Positions 12,040 to 22,479 of a DNA stretch of 64,000 nt are shown in pieces. Within the stretch, counting starts at the first letter, position 1. Each line of letters starts with the position of its first letter. This stretch comes from Diphasiastrum complanatum (lineage: Eukaryota; Streptophyta; Lycopodiopsida; Lycopodiales; Lycopodiaceae): positions 8,952,364 to 9,016,363 of the forward strand of contig CM055113.1 in NCBI GenBank assembly GCA_029204225.1, in the 5' to 3' direction. The notes beneath the pieces were generated by a model. The model saw nothing but the letters and a program-made list of their open reading frames with translations. It was not told the DNA's origin and searched no databases. The translations under genes and the position numbers were made by a program.

Positions 12040-13690
12040 ATAGACGACTTGATGATCCAGTTGCCATGCCCAGTGAGAACTTCACTCCATTAGTCTATCC
12101 TAATCCTACTGAGCAAATCAAACTCAGAGATGAATTTCAGAAATAGCTGCAAGATGCGGATGATGCAACGCACCTTACTGCACAACCCATACGAATCAAT
12201 CCAAAAGATACTACAATAGAAGACGCGTGACTTACTCCAAGCTAATGTCACTTTACCCTTCCGAGTGTTGTGAAAATACATTGGGAAATGGAGACAGGAG
12301 TTAGGTACTATGGACAAGACCCAAGACTTAGCTCTCGACCTTCCTGAAGTCACCTTACACCTTACAAACCCATTCAGCGAGCAATGGAACATTAAACTTC
12401 CAACCACCCACGCAAACTCACAAGTAGTATTTGCTATACTAGATGGGGGATCGGGAGTCAATATCATATCCAGGTCCCTAATGAAAGAATGGGGACTACA
12501 AGACCACTTGAATAGGCTAATTGTCAACTTCGAATGGCCGATCAAAGTATTGTTCGACCACAAGGTGTAATACCAAGCATATTGGTCAAAATTGCCTGGT
12601 TGAAATTTACACGATCTGGTTGTTTTGGACATCGCTAACAATAACAGCTACTCTTATGAGCTCTTGCTTGATCGCCCTTGGCTTTCTAATGCCCGTATAG
12701 TACATGATTGGAATAAAGGACAAGTAACGTTTAGCAATCAAGACCAATCAGTGACTATCGATTCTGTAGGGAAGATCAAGCCTGCTCGCGTGATAGATGA
12801 TGGATCTTCCACTATCAAATCCCTATTGGAACCATACCGTAACACTCAAGAAATGGGGCACTACACACAGCCTACTGATATCATCAACTGCAGCCATAGT
12901 TTAGCAACCATTGATTGTGTTAACGCAGAATACTATTCCTTAAATACTGGTAGTTCAGATCACAAAGAGGGGCTAGATGAATCATTAATCACTTTGGATA
13001 CACCTATCTTTAATGTTCGATATATTGAAATTCTCCTACACAATGATGAATTGTTGAACGTTGCTTGGCTACCGACTAATGAATCAATTTCGTTGTATGT
13101 AGATGATGAAAGCGTTTTACAATCCCATTCGCCCATGACTTGGAGGAAATTTCTAACATGGCAATTTTAGAATATATGGGAGCACTTCCACAATGTCTTA
13201 TTTCAGAATCTTTTAAGTTGTTATCACCATTAGCAATAGTAAGCAAGGTCAAGACTGAGCCAATTAAGACTTACCGTGTTAAGAAACCTACTGTCGAGTG
13301 GGATTTTTATGAGACTGAGACCCTTTTCGCGATAGATGAGTCTCTCCTGCACGACATACCTAATGCTAGACCCCATCTACCAAAAGTCCAACCATCGTTT
13401 TCTGCTAACGCCTTGAAACACAAGTTTGCTATGAAAGAGAAAATGAAACGTCCTATCGTAATGGTACCACCCAAGGATTGGACGCAGGTACGTGACGATG
13501 AACCTTCTGGGCCAGCATCTCCACCATCTACTACCAAACCCTCTACTTCCAAGTCCGCGAGGAAAATCAAACCTAAAGTGTCGTACGCACCAGAGGGTCC
13601 TGATATGCCACAATACTTCAAGGACTATATGATTGAGGATGTTGCTATCGGTTTCCTCGAGCTCAAGAGAACCTCAGGGGGGTGCGCCTT
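12040..13690 (+). pseudogene. Ty3 protease and protease-RT linker (element C)
   Basis: The aspartic protease core is visible as VVFAILDGGSGVNIIS (about 12430), with the DGG active-site form. It is followed after a frameshift by SYELLLDRPWLSNARIVHDW (about 12650), the usual C-terminal half of a Ty3 retropepsin. Open frames 12310-12570, 12625-13170 and 13140-13694 carry it and a long acidic linker of about 330 residues with no further motif. The protease would mature gag-pol in an active copy. Frame changes near 12570 and 13150 break it. Confidence 0.8.
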
Positions 13691-13694
13691 ATGA

Positions 13695-14195
13695 TGGACC
13701 TGCCCAGAGGGTCACATTAAATCTAAAAAACCCTGATGAAAATGAGAACAAAATTGTCCATATTGGAGCTCACCTTAATCAAGAGCAACGTAGAGCCTTA
13801 GAGAAACTGCTTCGACGTCATCGCCATGTTTTTGCATGGTCATACAAAGACATGAAAGGAGTGAGTCCCCTACCGAGCAAAGATCAAGAAAGAGTTACAA
13901 CGCCTAATAGAGGCCCGGGTTCATCTATGAAGTCGAACATACGGAATGGGTGTCGCCTATCGTAATTGTACCCAAGAAGAATGGGAAGCTTTGTATCTGT
14001 GTAGACTTCAAGAAGCTTAATGCTATCACCAAACATGACCATTTTCCTATTCAATTTGGAGAAGCCATATTAGAGAATCTAGCTGGAGATGAGGCCTATT
14101 CCTTCTTAGACGGTTTTAGTGGTTAGAATATGATAGAAATTGCGCTTGAAAATCAACACACAACTGCCTTTGCCACGGAATGGGAGACGTTTTGT
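13695..14195 (+). pseudogene. Ty3 reverse transcriptase N-terminus, truncated (element C)
   Basis: The frame reads AHLNQEQRRALEKLL and HVFAWSYKDMKGV (about 13770-13870). After a frameshift and a small loss it continues as EVEHTEWVSPIVIVPKKNGK and VDFKKLNAITKHDHFP (about 13925-14040), then SFLDGFSG (14095). Sequence identity to RT ends near 14195 inside TAFATEW, where minus-strand copia sequence begins abruptly. The catalytic DD region and everything downstream of it are absent. No 3' LTR follows. Confidence 0.85.
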
Positions 14196-15240
14196 TGAAA
14201 ATGCCTTCTAGATATGCATGCTGGCTAAGGTAGATCTTCTTCTGAAGTCTATTTCTAGTAATGTGAATTCCTAGCAAAGAATGGACAACTCCTAAATCAG
14301 TCATGTCAAATTCCTTTGACAGATCACTCTTAGTTGTGTGCAGAAGAGAAGTGTCATTAGACAAGATAAATGCATCATCTACGTAAAGAGCTATGTAAAC
14401 TGAATTGGTGCCTATATGCTTTGAATAAACATTATAGTCAGCTGAATTGTTTGCAAATCCCAATTGAATGAGATAAGAGTTGATTCTATCGAACCATGCT
14501 CTTGCGGCTTGTTTCAGACCATAGATTGCTTTGTGCAGCTTGCACACTTTGTGCTCTTGGCCTTGACTTCGAATCCTTTTGGTTGGAAGGTGTACAGCTC
14601 CTCTTTGACATTGTCGTTGAACAATGCTATCTTGACCTCCATTTGGTGCACTTCGAGTTCCTTCGTGGCTGCTAACACAATCAGAGTCCTGATTGACTAC
14701 ATCTTGATGACAGAACTGAAAATTTCTTGATAATCCACTCCTTGGACTTGAGTAAATCCTTTAGCCACCAGACGTGCTTTCCATTTAGCAATGGAACCAT
14801 CAGAGTTGACCTTCTTCTTGAAGATCCACTTGTTGTCGATAACTCTCTTGTGAGTGGGGAAGTCGACCAGTGTCCAGGTCTGGTTCGTAAAAGTGAGTTG
14901 TACTCGCTTTCCATAGCTTCTTGCCACTTCACAACATCCTTCGAGTTAATTACTTCGGCTAGGCTTTCTGGTTCTTCTGATGAAGTCCAGAATGATTGAG
15001 GTGTTTACCTATCAAGAACTATTCGAGTCCATGAGGATATGTGGGCGTTTGGTTGACCAGGATGCAATGATGTTTCCTCTTGAATTTCTCCAAATCTGCT
15101 CGAGCTAGCTTGGTATGGTCTGGTCTGATGACATGTATTGTTGGCTGCTCGGCTTCTGTAGCTGTAGCAGTAGGTTTTGTAGAAGGATCATCATCGTTGG
15201 AAGAATATTTGCTACGTAAAATAGGATGAAATGACATAGC
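14196..15240 (-). pseudogene. Copia reverse transcriptase and linker, decayed
   Basis: On the minus strand a linker (from about 15237) leads to the RT start, ELTFTNQTWTLVDFPTHKR-like text and WIFKKKVNSDGSIAKWKARL (14850-14770). The palm follows in another frame: KLHKAIYGLKQAARAWFDRI (14540-14480), YIALYVDDAFILS (about 14395) and the YLSQHAYLEGI end near 14220. The YVDD catalytic motif is intact but at least two frame changes occur. RNase H is missing because the fragment stops near 14196 against the Ty3 element C RT. Confidence 0.85.
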
Positions 15241-15668
15241 ATCGTTTATATCGATGGTTGTTTAAAATCATAGTATGTATGTTCTTGAAATATTACATCC
15301 CTCGAGACAAATACTACATTGATGAATGGATCATAAATAAGCTTTATGTTCATCAGGATAGCCAATGAAAATACATTTATTTGTCTTATAATCTAATTTC
15401 TTCCTAAGTTGTTTAGAAATGTGAACACATATACAACCAAAGATTTTTAAATGGATGACACTAGGCTTGTGTCCATGCCAAACTTCATAAGGAGTTTTGT
15501 TGTTGACGGCTTTGGTGTTGGATCTAATCTGTAATTAACAGGTCGTGGCAGTAGCTTCTGCCCAAAACTTCGCAGGTAGATGTGATTGATGTAGCATTGA
15601 TCTGGCTGAGTTGAGAAGAGTTCGGTTCTTCCTTTTTGCAATCCCGTTAGTATAGCGCGGAGACTGGG
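15241..15668 (-). pseudogene. Copia integrase C-terminal part, truncated
   Basis: Minus-strand frames read RYTNGIAKRKNRTLLNSARS (about 15655-15600, the region of the catalytic Glu) and LPAKFWAEAT. They continue as NTKAVNNKTPYEVWHGHKPS, IFGCICVHISKQLRKKLDYK and CIFIGYPDEHKAYL (about 15510-15330). This is the usual copia integrase C-terminal half, directly upstream of the RT fragment and in the same orientation. Homology stops near 15668, where unrelated AT-rich DNA begins. Confidence 0.85.
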
Positions 15669-15924
15669 AAGTATCGGTAGAAGACATGATGAGCAGAAAA
15701 AAGAAATGTAAGACGTGAGAAAGTATATCAGAAAGCAAGTCAGGAAGTTTGGAAGGCTTTGGTTGCGGGAAAAATTTGCAAGAGCTTCGCTAGCACAAGT
15801 GAGGAATGAATTGAATTCAGTCAACTTATAGGTGAATTTGGTGGGTCCATTACACTGAATACTAGTTTGGCTGATCAAATCTGAACAAAAAATTGTAGGC
15901 ATGTACGATACTGTAAAAATAGGC

Positions 15925-16300
15925 TATAAAAATCTCGGCAAAGGTTTCTGGGGATCTGAGCCTATTAGGCGAACGTTTTCCAGGGTTGGCGAAGGATGAA
16001 CCTTCGTCTAGGAGGGTCCTTCGCCCATGTACTGTCAAAATTGCATTTTTTTCAAAATCTGAACCTATGGACAATCTAATTTGACATTTTAAGATCATCT
16101 AGCAGGTCGGCGAAGGTTCATAATGAGATTAAGATGCTCGGCGAAGGTTCCCAAAATGGCATATCACTGAACATTCGCCTGACTCAAAAATTGGATTTTC
16201 TCTTGACATGAACCTTCGCCCACCTCAAATTAGATGAATCTAGAGTGGATGTACAGTCTAAGGGCTCAGCAAAGATTTTTGGTACTGTATAGGCGAAATA
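15925..16300. repeat. Cluster of GGCGAAGGTTC-type words in both orientations
   Basis: The words GGCGAAGG, GAACCTTCG, TTCGCC and close variants occur about ten times within 375 bp, in both strands, for example near 15990-16020, 16110, 16140 and 16215. Similar words recur in the leader of element A (40830-41050) and in a copia LTR (53.4-54.2 kb). No ORF is supported. Confidence 0.55.
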
Positions 16301-16569
16301 CCAAACAGTAATTTTTTAAGTCATTTTCCATCAAAAAATATTGTGCTTCCTTTTTCCCATGCTGATGACTTTTTGACTTTTGCTCATCAGTCTTTGCCCA
16401 ATTTTTGCTTGTCCTTTTTTTTTTTATGTTCTTTTTAAAAAAAACTCAGCAATTGAAATACTGAAAACAAAAAATTTGAAAGCAAATAAAATAAAAAAAC
16501 CATTGAGATTAGGCTTGCTGAACTGGCAGAGTAGGCCAACATTGTACATTATTTCCTTGTGGTATTTCT

Positions 16570-16706
16570 TGTTGTTAAAGTGGGAAGGATGGTTAATTAG
16601 GTATGGTTAGTTAGTTAATTTGTATTTGTAAGCTAATTTCACAAGGGAAGCACTATTCCCCTAGGAACGTAACTCTATGCGTGACAGGTGACTCGAGGAT
16701 ACTACA
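16570..16706 (+). repeat. 3' part of a family A LTR
   Basis: This matches the reverse complement of 41280-41415, sharing AAGGGAAGCACTATTCCC and CTATGCGTGACAGGTGA. It ends in CTACA before a primer site, so it is the right end of a plus-strand LTR of the family whose minus-strand copy is at 41280-42097. Homology stops near 16570, so the left part is missing or diverged. Confidence 0.75.
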
Positions 16707-16712
16707 AATTTT

Positions 16713-16730
16713 TGGTGTCATTGTCGGGGA
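16713..16730 (+). other. Primer-binding site, tRNA-Asp type
   Basis: TGGTGTCATTGTCGGGGA lies six bases after the LTR end. It differs from TGGCGCCGTTGCCGGGGA at a few C-to-T or G-to-A positions, consistent with decay. Confidence 0.7.
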
Positions 16731-16870
16731 GTAGTTAGCAGCTCCTTGTTTAGTTAGCTTGCATGTATTCTTCTTGTGTATGTCATTTTTGTTTTGTAGA
16801 GTGGTCATGTGTGGGGTAGAGTACAACATGGTTTAGTGGTTTTGATTAGATCCCGTTTTGATTATCTAAT

Positions 16871-17475
16871 CTAATCAAATAATGAAAAATAATGCGTTTG
16901 CCAGATTTCCATCATGTCGACATGTAGGGCGCTTGTCATGGTCACACGGTAATAAAGTTGGGCCACGTTGAGGTGATCCATCTCTATGACCAAGGGCTTA
17001 TTAATTCCAACAGAATGGGAGGTAATGAATGATCCCAATGAGTTGCCAAGGGCACCAAGATGGCGATAAGGCCGCAATTGTTGGCGAAATAGCACACATC
17101 CCTGTTTGAAAACCTATGGTACCGCTTGTAAAATTGGTTGCAGTTGGAAATTAGATCGCGGGCTGGATCTTCTATTTGTACATACTCTGTCAGTAGAGGT
17201 CAATAGATCTTGTTGGTCGTGAACTCTGATGTGAAAGGTTCACACCTTTTGAGAGGGCAGTATTCTAGGCTGACCCGCAAATAAGTTGGTGCATTGAGGT
17301 AGCGTAAGAATGCCGGCTTATTTGCAAAAAACATTGCCTGTCGCCAAGCTGGTTGTGGCTCTAAGGCTTGCACTTTTCTTTATGGGTGCGGCACTGCTTG
17401 AGATCGGCCAAGGTAAACCTACCGCGCTCTTCGTCCTGAGGATATTTTGTCTTGAATTCTGTAGATTCTAGCATG
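16871..17475 (-). pseudogene. Decayed unrecognised coding region
   Basis: Three minus-strand frames join into protein-like text. They read FKTKYPQDEERGRFTLADLK (about 17455-17395), PAFLRYLNAPTYLRVSLEYC (about 17310-17255) and LVIEMDHLNVAQLYYRVTM (about 16995-16925). Frame changes occur near 17320 and 17090, and at least two stops are present. I do not recognise a family. Its strand agrees with the transposon-protein remnant at 18650-20275, of which it could be a distant part, but nothing proves the link. Confidence 0.35.
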
Positions 17476-17639
17476 TCCCGACTTGGATTTCAGGGTGTCA
17501 CTTGATGCTGTTTAGGTGGTACCACTGCAGGTTTTGTAGCGCAAGCATCCCAAAGGGAGCCGGGAACCACGACTTAGCTTCCCAGCCTTCAACTCTTGCC
17601 ATCCAAACCCACTTGACATACAAACAGCCAACTCGCCAA

Positions 17640-17945
17640 CAACGATCAGACTTAACCAACTTGAAGTTCCAAAAACCAACATTGAGATCCAACCTGGCGC
17701 CATGCCAGATCGGGGGTCCTGATGTGGGTGACTTCCTTCCAAGCAAGCCGCCCGATATACATCAAACTTAACCAACTCGAAGCTTCGTTACAAACAAGTA
17801 ACATCCATTCCAAGCAAGCGATCTGACCTACATCAGACTTAACCAACTGAAAGCTTCGTCACGAGCGCTGGAAGCCAACCTGGCGCCATGCCAGACTGGA
17901 CAGCCATAAACAGGTAACTTCCACCCAAGCAAGCCATCCAACTCA
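17640..17945. repeat. Imperfect tandem module array
   Basis: The blocks ACTTAACCAACTNGAAG, AACCTGGCGCCATGCCAG and ACTTCCNNNCAAGCAAGC recur in the same order two to three times. The overlapping small frames on both strands are products of this array, not genes. Confidence 0.7.
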
Positions 17946-18045
17946 GCTGACAGGTTAGAGCCCGTTTCCCAAGAGCTTAACCCATTCACGTTCATGCAAG
18001 GAACACTCAGAACCACAAGCCGCGACAGATATGGAGACAACCAGT

Positions 18046-18122
18046 TCCTGGACCAAATGGTCCCGACAGCATACCGCTGGCGCCATGGACCGAATGGTCC
18101 CGACGGGATACCGCTGGCGTCC
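18046..18122. repeat. Two-copy tandem repeat of about 34 bp
   Basis: The unit ATGGTCCCGAC followed by ATACCGCTGGCG occurs twice (about 18057 and 18091). Positions 18123-18645 show no gene; a poly-C run lies at 18420-18432. Confidence 0.75.
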
Positions 18123-18649
18123 TGGGATACGACCCTCAGCTATGTGCCAAGTTAAAAATTTTGAAAGCGGCCTTACAACTGACGCTTTTACCGAACACTG
18201 AAACCCAGAAGGCAATCAGAGTTAGTTTGAGAAAAATCCCACTTTATTGATAAATCTGAGAAGGTTACATTTCAAGTGTGTGACAGACCCTAGTCTCCGG
18301 GGCGCTAGCATGCCAAGGCGAGAGCCATGACAACATTCCAGCAAGGGAGGCTGAGACTTGGTTGGAGCTCGCCCTGAGTCGCAACCCGCACTCCCTTATA
18401 GTATTGGTGTCATTCGGCACCCCCCCCCCCCCATACCAAGCACTCTACCCAAGCTGGTAAAGCACGTTTTTCTCTCTCTAGGATTTTCTCTTTCTAGAAA
18501 GTCATTTTCTCTCTCTAGATTTTATTGATCCCCAGGCTTCCTTTAATCATGCCTAGATCGTGTGAGGTGATTGCACATCGATCTGAGCTCTCTGGACTCC
18601 GCTAGAACCGATCAAAGATTTTCAGCCATAGGAAGTTGGCGCCGGCTGG

Positions 18650-20275
18650 ATTCTGGTCACAGTGGCGCCGGGAGCAGCAGGGGCGCTGCTGGCGCCGAGA
18701 ACATAGCTGGCGCCGATGGCACCGGAAGTAAAGCTTGTAAAGGTAGCTTTACAATAGGTGGTGGAGGGTTTGGAGATGATAACGGTTGAAAAAGTTTTGG
18801 TGGAAGGCGAGGAAGTCGAGTTTGGAGATATGAATGGTGAGGGTTAGAAGAGATTGAAATGGACGAAGGTGGAGGGGGGGGAATGTTAGAAGGTGGAGGA
18901 GACGAGGGGGTAGATTGTTGTGTGGCCCATCCTTGGTCGAGGTTTTGAGGCGCTCCGCCTTCTTGTGAATCAGGCCCTTGTTGTTGACTATCCATGGTTG
19001 CAGCCGCAGAACCGTCAAAGTATTGCTTGGATCCTACTCCGTTGTCTCCCTGATCATCCCGTTGTTGTGGACGGATATGAAATTGTTGGAACTGGGCATC
19101 ATTCGGAGGTGGTACTACTTGTAATTTCTTGAGTTGTTCTTCCAAGTTCTAGAATTGATTGTCGAGGGCAGCCATTTGTGACGTGGTATGTTGTTGTAAT
19201 TGCTACGCCTTGGCCTGGACTGCTTTTAGCTTTTGCCCCAGTTGTTGGTATGCTGAATGTGGAATTATTGTGCCCTCCGGGATAGGAAGTAGAGCAAATT
19301 GTTGAAAATCAAGCTGATTGATTTGGCCCATCATAGCAGCACATAATTCTTGATTGGAATGAATTTCAGCATCCAAGCGTTGCTGGAGCTGGCTTAACTA
19401 AGTGTCCTTCTGGTTGTTTTCTTCTTGAAGCTGATCCATGTGCCCTTGCAGTTTGTCCATTTGGTCGGAAGTGAGTTCTTCATCTCAACGTGCGCGTGCT
19501 GCTTGCTCGTTGGCTTCGTTCATAGCTTGTGCCACTTCCTGTAGTTGTCTGGTCAGCACAAGATTTTCTTGCAGCATCGTGCCCCAAAATGATTGGTAGT
19601 CAGCAATGGACTGAGCAAGGTAAGTTCGTGCGTCATGATTAGCCCATATTGCCTTTTGCACTGAAGGGCTTGATCATTCAATATGTCAAAATGAGCGTAG
19701 AGTCGAGATACATGGGCTCCAACTCCAGAAAACTTGTGGTGCTTAATCCAGCGCAAAAAGGCTTTGTATGTGATAACACCGAAGCACACTGGATTACCCG
19801 CAAGAGCATCTAATATATACCCAAAATTTTGAATTGAAATAGTGGCATCCGCATCCGTCAAAAAGATTGCTTGGTTTGCATATTTACAAAACAACTTGAT
19901 AGTTGTATCTCGGATCATAGAGATTTTGTACCCCTTCATGGGTACGAAACAGTTGCTTAAGAAGTGGGCAGCTTCATCCACCGAATCTTTGTTAGTTGAA
20001 AGCAGCTTCCCATCCAGAGGTAATCCGAGAGTTGTGCAGAACAGGTCTTCAGTGATAGTGAAGAATTGGCCTCATACGTGAACTTTGAAGTCCACCTCCG
20101 AAATTGAATGGATGGAGTTCATGAATTCAGTCTTGACTTCAGAGAGGATGATGGAGGGGTCCACTTTCAAATCACCCAACCTGCATCGATCCAAAGAGGA
20201 CTGGATGGATGCCAGACGGATTCCTATGCGTGCTTTCCAAATGATATTAGAGCTCGAACCTGATGCGGAAGCCAT
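18650..20275 (-). pseudogene. Decayed transposon protein: mobile-domain-like N-terminus, coiled coil, proline-rich tail
   Basis: The start at 20275 (MASASGSSSN) leads into an N-terminal domain with FKVHV-stop-GQFFTITEDLF and TTLGLPLDGK (about 20090-20010). This resembles the V.VRG...LGLP signature of the 'putative plant transposon protein' domain found in plant retroelement-associated ORFs. The domain continues to about 19575 (DEAAHFLSNCFVPMKGYKIS, ILDALAGNPVCFGVITYKAF). After a frameshift a glutamine-rich coiled coil follows (LTRQLQEVAQAMNEANEQ, then QLQQRLDAEIHSNQ). A proline-rich tail then runs to about 18650 (PSSPPPSNIPPPPPSS). Four in-frame stops are seen, several explicable as CGA-to-TGA or CAG-to-TAG. 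The whole would be about 540 residues. The role is unknown: it may be a gag-like or accessory protein of a retroelement. The family match rests on motif memory only. Confidence 0.5.
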
Positions 20276-20639
20276 TGTTCGAATGTTTAACGATAGCTTC
20301 GTAGATCGCAATAGTTCAGAAAAAAGTGCTTTGATCACAAAGAGTGAGCACATGAAAGCATAAACTTCGCAGGTAGAAAGTGTAAAGAGGAAAAATGGAA
20401 ATAACTTTGATAAGCAGTAGCGGTGCGGAAGGGATGATGATGTGGCATGGTGACTTGACATCTGTCACTTTCATTTATGGAGGACGTGCATGGCTCAATG
20501 TTTAAAACTATAATTTGTCATATCGATCTTTAGTGAAGGAAGACCTTTGTAAAAAGAAAAATAAATAAATTAAGAAAAAACAATATCTGTGAGCGTATAC
20601 ATGTGTGAATAATGATGATCACGTGGCCATCATCTTTAA

Positions 20640-21062
20640 TGGAGGGATACAAAAAGTAGGTCGAGAGATTCTCGAAAGATTCTTGAGATTATGCTAGAAA
20701 GATTCTAGAAAGTTTTGCGAAACTTTCTCGAAGGATCTTAAAAAAAAATGTTAAAAAACTCATGAAAATTTCTCAAAAATTTTAGCAACATACTAGAGAA
20801 TTTCTCGAAAAACTGGAGATAATGCTAGAAAAATTCTCGAAAACGATTTACAAAAATTTGATTAACAATTTTAGTGTCGCGAAAAAAAAATCTCGAAAAT
20901 ACTTTTAAAATGATATTGAAAGATTGAGAGAAGCCAAGAAATTTCTCGAAAATTTCTAGAAAGAAAAAAAAATAAAAGAAATGTTGCGAAAAAAATTTAG
21001 ACAAGATAAAAGAAAATTCGCGATTATTTTCAAAAAAGTACTAGAAAATAATAAGAATAAAA
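20640..21062. repeat. AT-rich tract with recurring TCTCGAAA words
   Basis: TCTCGAAA or its near forms (ATTCTCGAAA, TTTCTCGAAA) occur about ten times in 420 bp of A-rich DNA downstream of the element B integrase. Read on the minus strand it is T-rich with TTTCGAGAA. There is no ORF. It occupies the place where a 3' untranslated region and 3' LTR of element B would be expected, but no copy of the 5' LTR sequence is seen. Confidence 0.6.
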
Positions 21063-21073
21063 AAAAATACTGG

Positions 21074-22262
21074 TCAAAGGTAGTAGTTCTTCAATTTGGA
21101 CCCGTTAATACGTGTCGGTAATGGTTTACCTTCAAGTGATTGAAGTTGCACAGAACCATTGTCAAACACCTCTGTGACTTTATACGGTCCAAGCCATCGC
21201 ATATGGAGTTTTCCAGGGAACTTTTGATGGCGACTGTCATATATCAACGCATAATCATCAGCTTTAAGATCATATTTTTTTATATGACTGTCATATTTCT
21301 TCTTTCTTTGTTTCTGGATTTCCTCCGTTAGTTTTTGTGAAGTCTCTCGAGCTTCAGCTAGTTTTTCAATATTAGTCAACCTTTCATTTATTAATCCTGC
21401 CTCTGTTCGTTGAGCTTGAATACAAAAGGTTTTCACCTCGGATTCAATTGGCAAGATAGGATGCATACCATATGTAAGAAAATATGGTGTCTATTTTGTC
21501 GTAATTTTCTCTATGTTGTGATAAGCCCAGAGAACTGATGGTAGTTTTTGATCCCAATCCGTTGCATGTGCTATAGTAATTTTAGTCAGGATCTTACATA
21601 AGATTCCATTAGCTCTTTTTGTCAACCCGTTTGCTTTTGGAATATACCGTGTAGTTTTTCTGTGTTTGATCAAGAAATAGGTTGTCAGTAACCGTATTGT
21701 ATCATTTAGAATATGTGTTCCTCGGTCACTTACTAGTTCGAGTGGACAACCATATCTTGTGATTATACTTTTGAATAAGAACGTCGCGATAGTTTTCACA
21801 TCGTTTCATTTCGTCGCCTCTACTTCAACGTTCTTGGTAGCATAATCCGTGGCAACTAGAATATAACGACATTTTGTATGTCGGGTAACAGGTTTGATTG
21901 GACCGACAAAGTCAATCCCCCACCTCGAATGGTGCAAGAGACAAGATTGGTGTCAACGGCCAATTCATTGCTTTTGTCGGCTTACCAGATCTCTGGCATG
22001 GATCACATGAACGAATAAAATTTGATACATCCTTGAACATTGTTGGCCACTAATACTTGGCAGTCAATATTTTATTAACTGTATTCTTCAAAGCAAAATG
22101 TCCACCATCATCTTCTAAGTGTAAGGCTTTAAAGACCTTTTTAATGTCTTCAGTTTCGAGACATCTTTGTAGTTGATGGTCAGCACCAAGCTTGTACAAA
22201 ACATTGTTAATAATTGTATAAGATGCTACCTTATATTGAAAAACTGTCTTTTGCTCCAAATC
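21074..22262 (-). pseudogene. Ty3 integrase (element B)
   Basis: On the minus strand the zinc-binding region is LHLEDDGGHFALKNTVNKIL (about 22130-22070), then SCDPCQRSGKP in the next frame. Part of the core is IITRYGCPLELVSDRGTHIL (about 21765-21705), giving the second catalytic Asp, then IPKANGLTKRANGIL. The C-terminal domain is intact in one frame, 21466-21074, with LKADDYALIYDSRHQKFPGK, MRWLGPYKVTEVF and a stop after KNYYL. Frame breaks near 21820, 21480 and 22060 disable it. There is no chromodomain, which with the primer type suggests a non-chromovirus Ty3 lineage. Confidence 0.88.
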
Positions 22263-22479
22263 GTAACCATTCGGATATATTTGATCTTTAAGATAAATAA
22301 TAATATCAGAATATAACGAATTTGTAGATGAAATCTTGAATAAATGTTCATCTGGAAAATCATCGTTGATAGGGTCTTCAATTTTTCCTGTGTTGAGTCA
22401 TGACAGATAATCAACATTCGTATGATATTTTCCTTGATGAAGCTCTACTTGATAAGTAAATTCTTGCAGAAGTAGAACC

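Noticed and set aside
11305-12641. Minus-strand frames of 183 codons (11856-11305 and 12641-12090)
   Set aside because: They are antisense shadows of the plus-strand Ty3 gag and protease of element C, and carry no motif.
18404-18421. TTGGTGTCATTCGGCACC as another tRNA-Asp primer site
   Set aside because: Only partial similarity, no LTR end to its left and no gag to its right; it is followed by a poly-C run.
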